From Alloprevotella sp. (lineage in GTDB: Bacteria > Bacteroidota > Bacteroidia > Bacteroidales > Bacteroidaceae), in the NCBI GenBank assembly GCA_015259235.1, contig JABZGM010000008.1:1-22190 (forward strand): 22,190 bases of DNA. The letters run 5' to 3'. Below, piece by piece: positions 15,278 to 22,190 of the stretch (position 1 is its first letter; the number at the start of each line of letters is the position of its first letter). The position numbers and the translations under genes were made by a program. The notes beneath the pieces were generated by a model that made no database searches, was not told the origin of the DNA, and was given only the letters and a program-made list of their open reading frames with translations.

Positions 15278-17419
15278 TTATTTCACCTCCAAACGGAAGG
15301 TGGAGAGTGGAAGCCCCTGCAACGAAACTACGTTGCCTTCGCTGAAAGGTTGCCAACCATAGCGGACGTGGAAAGGAGTATGCACGGCAGGAGAAGACAA
15401 AACGATTTGGCCAGTAGCGGTGATTTCGGCAACGGCAGGATGAAATTGCTCATCAGCACCAGCCACTTCGAAAGTACGCATAGGTTGTTGGTCGCTCGTG
15501 GTCAAAGGCATAGGAGTGGACAAGGTGAGCCACACACTACTGCCAGCACGGAGGGCGGAAACAATCTCCGGACTCAAGGGACTTTGCACAAAACCGTAGT
15601 CGTGGCAAAGCACAGCACGGCCTATTCGGGTGCCTACCTCAAACTTGTAGGGCGGATGCACATCGTGGCGCAAACCTTTGTCGGAGGTGACGATGAGGGG
15701 CAGATGAAGTTCTCGGGCAAGCCTGCGCTGCGTGTCGCGAAACCAAGTCCACGATGGGCGTTCGATGCTGGATAGTTGCACGAGATAGAAGGGACGCTGA
15801 CGAGCAAAGGCCAATTGCTGCACGCGCAAGGATGGGGTGAGCGAATCAAGACCTTCGGACACACGCGCTGTGGCTTGCGCAGTTTGGGTGAAACGCTGCG
15901 TCCAACTCTCTTCCAAGAGGCGCAACAATCGCGCATAAGTCGTAGCGTTGTGCGCATTTGACTCCCCTTGATACCACGCCGCGCCCTTAAAGGTGTAACC
16001 CTCTAGGGGGCGCATCCCTGCTTCATAGCAATAGGCAGGATGATAGGGATGACGAGCCTCGGGACGAAGTGCCACATTCTTGGCAGCACGTCCGCGCACC
16101 CAGTCCATCACGAAGTCATTTCCGCGCCAGTTGCGGAAGATTTGTGAAAAATGTTGCTCCAACACAGGGCGATCCACCCATGCTTCTGTCGGCGTACCTC
16201 CCACGGCATTACAAACGATGCCCACAGGTACTTTGAGACTATCGCGAAGCATCTTCCCCATATAATAGGCTACAGCGGAGAAATCACCCACACTTTCGGG
16301 CGAAGCAATGCTCCAAGGACGCGCCTCAAAGAAACGGAGCTGATCCACCTCGGCAAGGGCTGTGCTGTCCCAACTCACATTGTCGGTTTCCCATCGAGGG
16401 CTCATGTTATAGAGGCGCAAACCGTTGTCGTTACACTGCGCAAGAGTTTGTTGTGCAGTCGCAGCTTGTTTCACCTTGAAAGCCATGTTCGACTGTCCAC
16501 TGCACAACCACACTTCGCCCACTGCCACATCTTTGAAGCGTTTCACCTCGCGACTAGCAGCAATGGTCAGGGTTCCACGCTCCACAGGCTGCGAAAGCAC
16601 CGCCCAAATGCGCCATTCACCACGATTGTTGGCAACAGTCTTACCCAGTTCTTTGCCATCATAGCTCACCACGACGTTGGCACCAGCATTAGCCACACCC
16701 TGAATATAGCAACCACCGCGTTGAAGCACCATACCATCGGAGAAGAGCGCCGAAAGTTGCAGTCCGCCATAATTGCCCGTAATACCTTTATACACAGTTT
16801 CAGCGAGAGCCTTCGCCCCACGCGGATCAGGATGGATGCCATCGCTCAACCAGTCGGGATGCGCAATGAGGGGTTGGTAGAAATCAATGAGTTCCACGCC
16901 CTGCGATGCGGCGATGCGGTCTATGGTCTCGGAGATTTCTCTGCGCCAAAGTTCAGTGCCAGAGTCGAAACGTGGATGATCATATCGAATCGGCGTAAGG
17001 CGCGAGAGGATAATCCGCACTTTGGGATTGGCTTGTCGCAGAGAGTCCATGAGTGCCACATAGTCCCCCACAAACTCATCGCGGAAATTGCACCAATTTC
17101 GCGGATCGGTATCGTTGATGCCGAGGTGAATCACGGCAATATCTCCCTTAAACTGCAACGCCTCACGAAATTCCGCCTGCTGGAAATAGGGGCGATGTCC
17201 GTGTCGCAGGAGAGTGGCACCAGGTTTGCCGAAGTTGCCCACGACATAATCCTTGCCAAGCATACGTTGCAACTGTGCAGGATAGGCATCTTGCTCACGA
17301 TTGGCAATGCCCGTGCCGTAGGTGATGCTATTGCCCACGCAAGCCACGCGCACCACTTTGCGAGCAGTGGCGGAGAGAGTGCTCAACAGCAGGAAAAGAG
17401 ATAGGAGAAATTTATACAT
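15278..17419 (-). CDS. SGNH hydrolase - sialate O-acetylesterase (SASA) fusion, exported
   Basis: A 713-residue exported esterase with two catalytic modules. I start it at the ATG at 17417-17419 because MYKFLLSLFLLLSTLSATA is a signal peptide; the frame extends upstream only to a TTG. Module one (about 22-215) is an SGNH/GDSL hydrolase: VGNSITYG with Ser31 (GNS instead of the usual GDS), Gly in GKPGAT, Asn102 in LGINDTD, and Asp193/His196 in SDGIHP. Module two (about 219-713) is SASA: VWLCSGQSNM with Ser310, WYQGESNA (about 482-489) and DVHPPYK with Asp586/His588. Related bidomain proteins in Bacteroidota remove O-acetyl groups from sialic acids; other acetylated sugars are possible. No other sialic-acid genes are in the window. 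It lies 72 bases after a small exported-protein gene on the same strand and probably shares its promoter. Confidence 0.92.
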   Translation of the reverse strand: MYKFLLSLFLLLSTLSATARKVVRVACVGNSITYGTGIANREQDAYPAQLQRMLGKDYVVGNFGKPGATLLRHGHRPYFQQAEFREALQFKGDIAVIHLGINDTDPRNWCNFRDEFVGDYVALMDSLRQANPKVRIILSRLTPIRYDHPRFDSGTELWRREISETIDRIAASQGVELIDFYQPLIAHPDWLSDGIHPDPRGAKALAETVYKGITGNYGGLQLSALFSDGMVLQRGGCYIQGVANAGANVVVSYDGKELGKTVANNRGEWRIWAVLSQPVERGTLTIAASREVKRFKDVAVGEVWLCSGQSNMAFKVKQAATAQQTLAQCNDNGLRLYNMSPRWETDNVSWDSTALAEVDQLRFFEARPWSIASPESVGDFSAVAYYMGKMLRDSLKVPVGIVCNAVGGTPTEAWVDRPVLEQHFSQIFRNWRGNDFVMDWVRGRAAKNVALRPEARHPYHPAYCYEAGMRPLEGYTFKGAAWYQGESNAHNATTYARLLRLLEESWTQRFTQTAQATARVSEGLDSLTPSLRVQQLAFARQRPFYLVQLSSIERPSWTWFRDTQRRLARELHLPLIVTSDKGLRHDVHPPYKFEVGTRIGRAVLCHDYGFVQSPLSPEIVSALRAGSSVWLTLSTPMPLTTSDQQPMRTFEVAGADEQFHPAVAEITATGQIVLSSPAVHTPFHVRYGWQPFSEGNVVSLQGLPLSTFRLEVK

Positions 17420-17491
17420 AATTAGGCTTGATGTTATACTTTGAAAGGCAAAATCCCTGTGCCACAAGGATAAAAAACGACATTCGATGGG

Positions 17492-17995
17492 CTACATCAC
17501 TTCTTCTTGTGCCAAAAAGAGGTTGTAGAGTGCCTTCCCGATGCGATCGCGGTCGAAGCGCACATCGTAAGTCATGGGAATTGTTGAGAGGCGAAGCTGC
17601 TTCACTCCACGATTCAACTGCGCCAACTGCTCACGCGTGATGGGGTAAACAGCGGTAGCGACCACGCGGCGTTTAGGATAGCCCGCCACCCCTTCGTCTT
17701 TGACGGAGAGTTGCACCTCATTGTCGATGAGCTTCCCTGAAAGTTGAATCATCTGATCCTCAAAAGTGCGCAACCACAGGGTACTCTCGGGGAGAAATCT
17801 GCGGTCGGTAGCCCTCAGTTGGAGGGTGAGCAAGTAGCCATCGCCTTGTCGCGAGAGACTTATAGAGAGATTGTCGGCAGTCCAAAACGAGAGTGCGACG
17901 GGCTCATAGCGCACCACCTCTTGTGCCTTTCCCACACTAGGCAAGAAAGGCAAAACGAGCAGACTGAAGCATAAAAAAGAAAAACTTAGTTTCAT
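17492..17995 (-). CDS. Small exported protein of unknown function
   Basis: A 167-residue protein that I do not recognise. I start it at the ATG at 17993-17995 because MKLSFSFLCFSLLVLPFLPS is a good signal peptide, probably cleaved after GKA before QEV. An upstream in-frame ATG at 18023-18025 and a TTG at 18098-18100 are less likely; the TTG overlaps the promoter. The mature part is about 145 residues and is rich in alternating hydrophobic and charged residues (LSISLSRQGDGYLLTLQLRA), which suggests a beta-sandwich, then ends in a short helical stretch (RIGKALYNLFLAQEEVM). There are no cysteines after the signal. It precedes the SGNH-SASA gene by 72 bases on the same strand, so a link with that enzyme is possible but unproven. 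Confidence 0.75.
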   Translation of the reverse strand: MKLSFSFLCFSLLVLPFLPSVGKAQEVVRYEPVALSFWTADNLSISLSRQGDGYLLTLQLRATDRRFLPESTLWLRTFEDQMIQLSGKLIDNEVQLSVKDEGVAGYPKRRVVATAVYPITREQLAQLNRGVKQLRLSTIPMTYDVRFDRDRIGKALYNLFLAQEEVM

Positions 17996-18069
17996 GGGAA
18001 ATATAGGATTAGGAGATTTACTCATGAGATGCTTTGCACTTCCTGTGCGCAATCTCTGAAATACTCTGC

Positions 18070-18101
18070 CAAAGTTATCCATTCTTTTTGGGGCGAACAA
18101 A
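18070..18101 (-). promoter_or_regulatory. Promoter for the leftward exported protein / SGNH-SASA unit
   Basis: On the minus strand TTTG (complement of 18098-18101) and TAACTTTG (complement of 18070-18077) are separated by 20 bases. Both boxes match the Bacteroidota -33/-7 consensus exactly, and the spacing equals that seen at 4783-4813. The leader to the ATG at 17995 would be about 70 bases. Confidence 0.75.
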
Positions 18102-18328
18102 TGGAAGGTCGCTTTTTAATAGCTTTTCAAATTCAGACGGCAATTCTAGACGCTGCACTTGCATTCAACGCCAAGAATCACAACCGAAGGAGGAGGTCGC
18201 AAGCTACAGCGCACGCACACGACTTTGCTAGATAAAATGCAAAGTTGAGGTGCACGATTCGTAGGTGTGAGTGGGTGAGGTGCCGTCTTATTTATAGGGA
18301 CTACTGGCTAGATTTCATTTTTTCTTCG

Positions 18329-18336
18329 TACATTTG
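18329..18336 (+). promoter_or_regulatory. Candidate promoter -7 box for udk
   Basis: TACATTTG matches TAnnTTTG exactly. A start near 18342 would leave a leader of about 95 bases before the udk ATG. The -33 region shows only TGG near 18305-18307, so that half is weak. Confidence 0.5.
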
Positions 18337-18437
18337 CCCCTACAAACTGCACGGATTGTGCCGCTGCGTGAAGCATTCATGGCAAGAACTCGGCAAAACC
18401 TGCAGCCCTCCAACCATTGAACATACACTCTTCTCCC

Positions 18438-19076
18438 ATGCTCATCATCGGAATTGCAGGCGGCACAGGGTCGGGCAAGACTACTGTGGTGCGAAAAATA
18501 GTGGAAAGTTTGCCCCCCGACGCGGTGGCAGTCATCCCACAAGACTCTTACTACAAGCACCAATGGGATGTGCCCGAAGAGCTGCGCAAGCTCACTAACT
18601 TCGACCACCCCAATGCGTTTGACTGGCAGCTGTTGGCACACCAAATCGAACAACTCAAACGTGGAGAAGCTATCGAGCAACCCACCTATTCTTACATCAC
18701 TTGCACGCGATGTGAGGAGACGATTCACGTGGAGCCCCACGATGTGATCATCGTCGAAGGCATCATGGCACTCTACGACAAGGAGCTGCGCGATCAAATG
18801 GATTTGAAAATCTTTGTAGACACGTGCAGTGATGAGCGCTTACTCCGCGTCATTGAGCGCGACATCGCAGAGCGCGGACACTCTCTCGAGATGCTCATCG
18901 ATAAATATCGCAATGTGCTCAAACCCATGCACGATGAATTTATCGAACCCTCCAAAGAGCATGCCGACCTCATCCTGCCCAATGGCGGCGACAACAAACG
19001 CGCCATTGCCATGATGCAGCAATATATTCGCTCGGCTTTTAGAAGACAACAAATCTCTGAGGCTCTGGGACAATAA
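18438..19076 (+). CDS. udk: Uridine kinase
   Basis: A 212-residue cytoplasmic kinase that phosphorylates uridine and cytidine to UMP and CMP in pyrimidine salvage. I start it at ATG 18438 because MLIIGIAGGTGSGKTTVV puts the Walker A motif (GGTGSGKTT) at residues 8-16, as in the family; the frame upstream to a TTG at 18417 adds only seven residues. Other family features are IPQDSYYKHQ, NFDHPNAFDW, QPTYSYITCTR, the Walker-B-like VIIVEGIMALYD and RVIERDIAERGHS. Length is normal for bacterial Udk. It has its own candidate promoter and stands 254 bases before dxs, in the same orientation. Confidence 0.96.
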   Translation: MLIIGIAGGTGSGKTTVVRKIVESLPPDAVAVIPQDSYYKHQWDVPEELRKLTNFDHPNAFDWQLLAHQIEQLKRGEAIEQPTYSYITCTRCEETIHVEPHDVIIVEGIMALYDKELRDQMDLKIFVDTCSDERLLRVIERDIAERGHSLEMLIDKYRNVLKPMHDEFIEPSKEHADLILPNGGDNKRAIAMMQQYIRSAFRRQQISEALGQ

Positions 19077-19330
19077 TTCCTAGACACTAGATCACCGCTC
19101 ATTCACATGGGATGAAACATCTGCTGGCATTGAGCATCCACACTTTGGCAACTTTCGTCAAAACATCTGACATTGTAGACTAGAAATTTGCGGTGCGCCC
19201 CTGCGTGACTGCAACTTTTGTGTGCCGTCATTTGGAGCACTCGCCATTGCATGGCGATTTCTCGCACCACATCACCGCTAGTTGCAGCGACAACACTGGA
19301 AATACTCTTGTTTCTCAACATCTTTCTGAC

Positions 19331-21250
19331 ATGACCACTCCCGAAAAATATCCTCTCTTATCGCGCATAAATTCGCCTGCCGACCTGCGACGTTTGTCGC
19401 TCGAAGAGCTGCCCCAACTTTGTCGGGAGTTGCGCCAAGATATTTTTGAAGAATTGGCGCAAAATCCAGGACATCTGGCGTCAAGTCTCGGAGCCATCGA
19501 ACTCACCGTGGCGTTGCACTATGTGTTTGCAACGCCCGACGATCGCATCGTGTGGGATGTCGGACACCAAGCCTACGGACATAAAATCCTCACTGGTCGT
19601 CGCGACCGCTTTCACACCAATCGCCAGTTGGGAGGCATCAAACCCTTCCCTTCACCCTCTGAAAGCGAATACGACACCTTTGCTTGTGGTCATGCTTCTA
19701 ACTCCATCTCCGCTGCCCTGGGCATGAATGTTGCCGCTTTGCAACAAGGTCATCCCGAACGCAAAGTCGTGGCAGTCATCGGCGATGGCGCCATGAGTGG
19801 AGGACTAGCCTTTGAAGGTCTCAACAATGCCTCAGAAGTGCCCAACAATTTGCTCATCATCCTCAACGATAATGACATGAGCATCTCCAACTCTGTCGGA
19901 GGGATGAAGCAATATCTCCTCAAACTCCACGCTTCGGCAGGATATAATCGCTGGCGCAATCGCATTGCCCGCCGATTTGAACACTGGGGACTGCTCAACA
20001 CCTCACGCCGCAAGAGCTTGATTCGTCTCAACAATGCCGTGAAATCGTTCCTCTCCGAAGAGCAAAACATCTTTGAGGGCATGAATATCCGCTATTTCGG
20101 TCCCTACGATGGACACAACGTCCTCGAACTCGTGGAGATTCTCCAAGGCATCAAAGAGATGAAGGGTCCTAAACTCCTCCACATCAAGACGGTGAAGGGC
20201 AAGGGTTATGGATGCGCGGAAGCTGACCCCTTGGGCTGGCACGCTCCAGGCAAATTTGACCCTGAAGCGGAGGTGAAAATCGCGACTCCCGAACGTCCTG
20301 ACGCGGCTCCGAAATTTCAAGATGTGTTTGGACACACCTTGGTGGAATTGGCGGAACAAAATCCGCGCATAATCGGCGTTACGCCTGCTATGCTTACGGG
20401 TTGCTCCATGCACATCATGCAGCAACAAATGCCTGAGCGCACCTTCGATGTCGGCATCGCTGAAGGACACGCCACGACCTTCTCGGCTGGTATGGCGAAG
20501 GAGGGCATGATTCCTTTCTGCAACATCTACAGTTCGTTTGCACAGCGCGCCTACGACAACATCATCCACGACACGGCACTCTTAGATTTGCCCGTGGTGT
20601 TCTGTCTCGATCGTGCCGGACTCGTGGGCGAGGATGGTCCCACCCACCATGGGGTGTTCGACATTGCCGCCTTGCGCCCCATTCCTCATCTTATCATTGC
20701 TTCGCCCTACGACGAGTGCCAACTGCGCCACCTCATGTTCACCGCGCAGCAACAAGCGAAACATCCTTTCGTCATCCGCTATCCTCGTGGCGGCGGTCGC
20801 AGAAGCGACTGGCGATGCCCCATGGAAACCATCGAAATCGGTCGCGGACGCTTGCTCCAACAGGGCACAGGCGAAGTGGCGCTTCTCTCCTTCGGACCCA
20901 TTGGGGTCACTGCCACCGATGCCATTGCGGCTGTGGAACAACAACATCCTGGTGTGAAAATCACTCATGTGGATTTGCGCTTTGCCAAACCCTTGGACGA
21001 AGATTTGATACTCCAAGTGGCACGCACGCATCGCACCCTCATCACCCTCGAAGATGGTGCGCGCCAAGGAGGCATTGGCAGTGCCGTGCTAGAACTCTTG
21101 GCTGATCAGGGGGTTGCCACTCGTGTGGTACGCCTCGGACTTCCCGACCACTTTGTGGAACATGGTTCTGTGTCTGAATTGCACCACCTTTGTGGCATTG
21201 ACAAAGCGGCGATTGAAGCGGCAATTTCAACTCACCTCAAACTTCAATAA
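19331..21250 (+). CDS. dxs: 1-deoxy-D-xylulose-5-phosphate synthase
   Basis: A 639-residue thiamine-diphosphate enzyme that condenses pyruvate and glyceraldehyde 3-phosphate to DXP, the first step of the MEP isoprenoid pathway. I start it at ATG 19331 (MTTPEKYPLLSRINSPADLR), which fits the family N-terminus and length; the open frame extends upstream to 19193 but that translation does not look like DXS. Key motifs are VWDVGHQAYGHK with His79, the ThDP-binding GDGAMSGG (151-158) through LNDNDMSIS, the catalytic Glu378 in VGIAEGHA, and DRAGLVGEDGPTHHG (427-441). All appear intact. I see no clear promoter box in the 254 bases before it; TAGAAATTTG near 19180 has the wrong spacing. It is followed 103 bases later by trkA, an order I recall from other Bacteroidales. 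Confidence 0.97.
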   Translation: MTTPEKYPLLSRINSPADLRRLSLEELPQLCRELRQDIFEELAQNPGHLASSLGAIELTVALHYVFATPDDRIVWDVGHQAYGHKILTGRRDRFHTNRQLGGIKPFPSPSESEYDTFACGHASNSISAALGMNVAALQQGHPERKVVAVIGDGAMSGGLAFEGLNNASEVPNNLLIILNDNDMSISNSVGGMKQYLLKLHASAGYNRWRNRIARRFEHWGLLNTSRRKSLIRLNNAVKSFLSEEQNIFEGMNIRYFGPYDGHNVLELVEILQGIKEMKGPKLLHIKTVKGKGYGCAEADPLGWHAPGKFDPEAEVKIATPERPDAAPKFQDVFGHTLVELAEQNPRIIGVTPAMLTGCSMHIMQQQMPERTFDVGIAEGHATTFSAGMAKEGMIPFCNIYSSFAQRAYDNIIHDTALLDLPVVFCLDRAGLVGEDGPTHHGVFDIAALRPIPHLIIASPYDECQLRHLMFTAQQQAKHPFVIRYPRGGGRRSDWRCPMETIEIGRGRLLQQGTGEVALLSFGPIGVTATDAIAAVEQQHPGVKITHVDLRFAKPLDEDLILQVARTHRTLITLEDGARQGGIGSAVLELLADQGVATRVVRLGLPDHFVEHGSVSELHHLCGIDKAAIEAAISTHLKLQ

Positions 21251-21353
21251 TTCTTTTCACGAGAAGATAGAGCACTCCACGTTGCGATGCAACTGAAAAG
21301 CTCAATTATCTGTTGTGCCTAATTGACGGCATATCGTCCAATATATTTTTGTT

Positions 21354-22190
21354 ATGCGTATAGTCATAGCTGGAGCAGGGGAAGTCGGTACCCATTTGGC
21401 CACTCTCCTGACTCGTGACAAGCACGACATTGTGCTGATCACTGAAGATGAACAAACTTACAACTCAGCTTGTTCTAGAGAAGACCTGCTCAAAGTGTCA
21501 GGTTGTCCCACCTCTATTAGTTTTTTGAAAGAAAGCGGTGTGGACCAATGCAAGCTTTTTGTAGCGGTGACTCCCGATGAGAGCCGCAACATGACGAGTT
21601 GCATGCTCGCAAAGAAACTAGGCGCAGAAATCACTGTGGCGCGTGTGGACACGATGGAATACATGGAAGAGGAAAACCAACAGTTTTTCCGTGACAAAGG
21701 TATTTCTTCGTTGATTTATCCAGAACTACTGGTGGCGAACGAGATAAACCACCTCATCACTCGCCCTTGGGCACGCCACTGGTGGGAAATGCAATGTGGG
21801 AAACTCTTGCTTTTTGCCGTTGTGGTGCGTGAAGACTGCGAACTGATTGGCAAAGCGATTTCAGAAATCTCGGGTCCCGAAGATCCTTACCACATCACGG
21901 CAATCAAACGCAACGGCAAAACAATCATTCCTCACGGCAAGACACAAATTTTGCTGGAGGATTTGGTGTTTGTGATGACGGGACCTGAAAATGTGAACTT
22001 TGTGCGCCGCATCTTCGACAAAGAAAACATTCGCGAAGCAAAACGTGTGGTGTACATGGGTGCGAATGACATCACCATTCGCAGCATCAACAGTCTTCCG
22101 AAACAGATTTCTGCTTTTGTGGTGGACCAAAATTTGGAGAAGTTGCGCAGAGCAGAAAGTGTAGTGCATCACCCGCATTGCACCTACTAT
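21354..22190 (+). CDS. trkA: Trk potassium-uptake regulatory protein TrkA, 3'-truncated by window edge
   Basis: The frame opens at ATG 21354 and remains open to the window end, giving 279 residues of an expected roughly 450. TrkA is the cytoplasmic NAD(H)-binding regulator of the TrkH/TrkG potassium channel. The first RCK Rossmann domain is canonical: MRIVIAGAGEVGTHLATLL with the GxGxxG glycines at 7, 9 and 12. An RCK_C-like segment follows (about 140-215, including EDLVFVMTGP). A second Rossmann domain begins at KRVVYMGANDITIRSINSLP, where the glycine motif is reduced to MGANDI, so nucleotide binding there may be weakened. A trkH gene would be expected just outside the window. The ATG is preceded by an AT-rich stretch that includes TATTTTTG. 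Confidence 0.93.
   Translation, partial: MRIVIAGAGEVGTHLATLLTRDKHDIVLITEDEQTYNSACSREDLLKVSGCPTSISFLKESGVDQCKLFVAVTPDESRNMTSCMLAKKLGAEITVARVDTMEYMEEENQQFFRDKGISSLIYPELLVANEINHLITRPWARHWWEMQCGKLLLFAVVVREDCELIGKAISEISGPEDPYHITAIKRNGKTIIPHGKTQILLEDLVFVMTGPENVNFVRRIFDKENIREAKRVVYMGANDITIRSINSLPKQISAFVVDQNLEKLRRAESVVHHPHCTYY

Larger units (their letters stand above)
17996..18437. other. Divergent intergenic region between exported protein and udk
   Basis: About 440 bases hold a leftward promoter at 18070-18101 and a rightward one at 18329-18336. Open frames at 18029-18235 and 18245-18598 have no recognisable motif, and the second overlaps udk out of frame; I do not call them. I see no tRNA, riboswitch or insertion-sequence end here. 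Confidence 0.6.

Noticed and set aside
16151..17404. 417-codon plus-strand open frame opposite the SGNH-SASA gene
   Set aside because: It is antisense to conserved catalytic motifs of the esterase and has no domain of its own. It is a long shadow frame.
19193..19330. 46-residue N-terminal extension of the dxs frame
   Set aside because: The translation does not resemble the DXS N-terminus. The ATG at 19331 gives the normal length and start.
21281..21293. GTTGC-GAT-GCAAC hairpin after dxs as terminator
   Set aside because: The stem is only 5 bp, the loop is 3 bases and no T-run follows. Read-through into trkA is more likely.
1..22190. CRISPR array, tRNA/rRNA genes, transposase or insertion-sequence ends
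   Set aside because: I looked for spaced direct repeats, cloverleaf-type segments, and recombinase or transposase motifs and saw none.

Overview
The window looks like chromosomal DNA of a Bacteroidota species, most likely Bacteroidales and perhaps Prevotellaceae. The support is two SusC/SusD outer-membrane uptake pairs, lipoproteins with acidic residues just after the lipid cysteine, TAnnTTTG-type promoter boxes, no visible Shine-Dalgarno sequences, and a dxs-trkA gene order that I recall from Bacteroides and relatives. I cannot assign a genus.

Layout. (1) 1-3865, minus strand: a SusC-type TonB-dependent transporter followed by the start of its SusD lipoprotein, which runs off the left edge. 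(2) 3866-4893: a long AT-rich divergent regulatory region with inverted repeats and a good promoter for the rightward genes. (3) 4894-12271, plus strand: a second SusC/SusD pair, a lipoprotein resembling a Peptidase_Mx1-type metallopeptidase that lacks HExxH, and a FISUMP-domain lipoprotein. (4) 12394-15059, plus strand: a periplasmic protein with two thioredoxin domains and a retropepsin-like aspartyl protease with a PDZ domain, possibly from their own promoter. A strong bidirectional terminator follows. (5) 15278-17995, minus strand: an SGNH plus sialate O-acetylesterase (SASA) fusion and a small exported protein of unknown function. (6) 18438-22190, plus strand: housekeeping genes for uridine kinase, DXP synthase and the start of TrkA.

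How the genes may work together. Neither SusC/D pair has a glycoside hydrolase, polysaccharide lyase, sulfatase, hybrid two-component sensor or ECF sigma/anti-sigma pair beside it in this window. The rightward pair is instead followed by a metallopeptidase-like lipoprotein, a FISUMP lipoprotein, a thiol-disulfide protein and a secreted aspartyl protease. My inference is that this locus handles a protein or peptide, perhaps one containing disulfides, rather than a glycan. It is the best candidate here for an under-described system. The SGNH-SASA enzyme is a separate carbohydrate de-O-acetylation unit.

Several long open frames begin at TTG codons upstream of the real start. I moved six starts (SusC-2, SusD-2, SGNH-SASA, the small exported protein, udk, dxs) to ATG codons that fit signal peptides or the conserved protein start.
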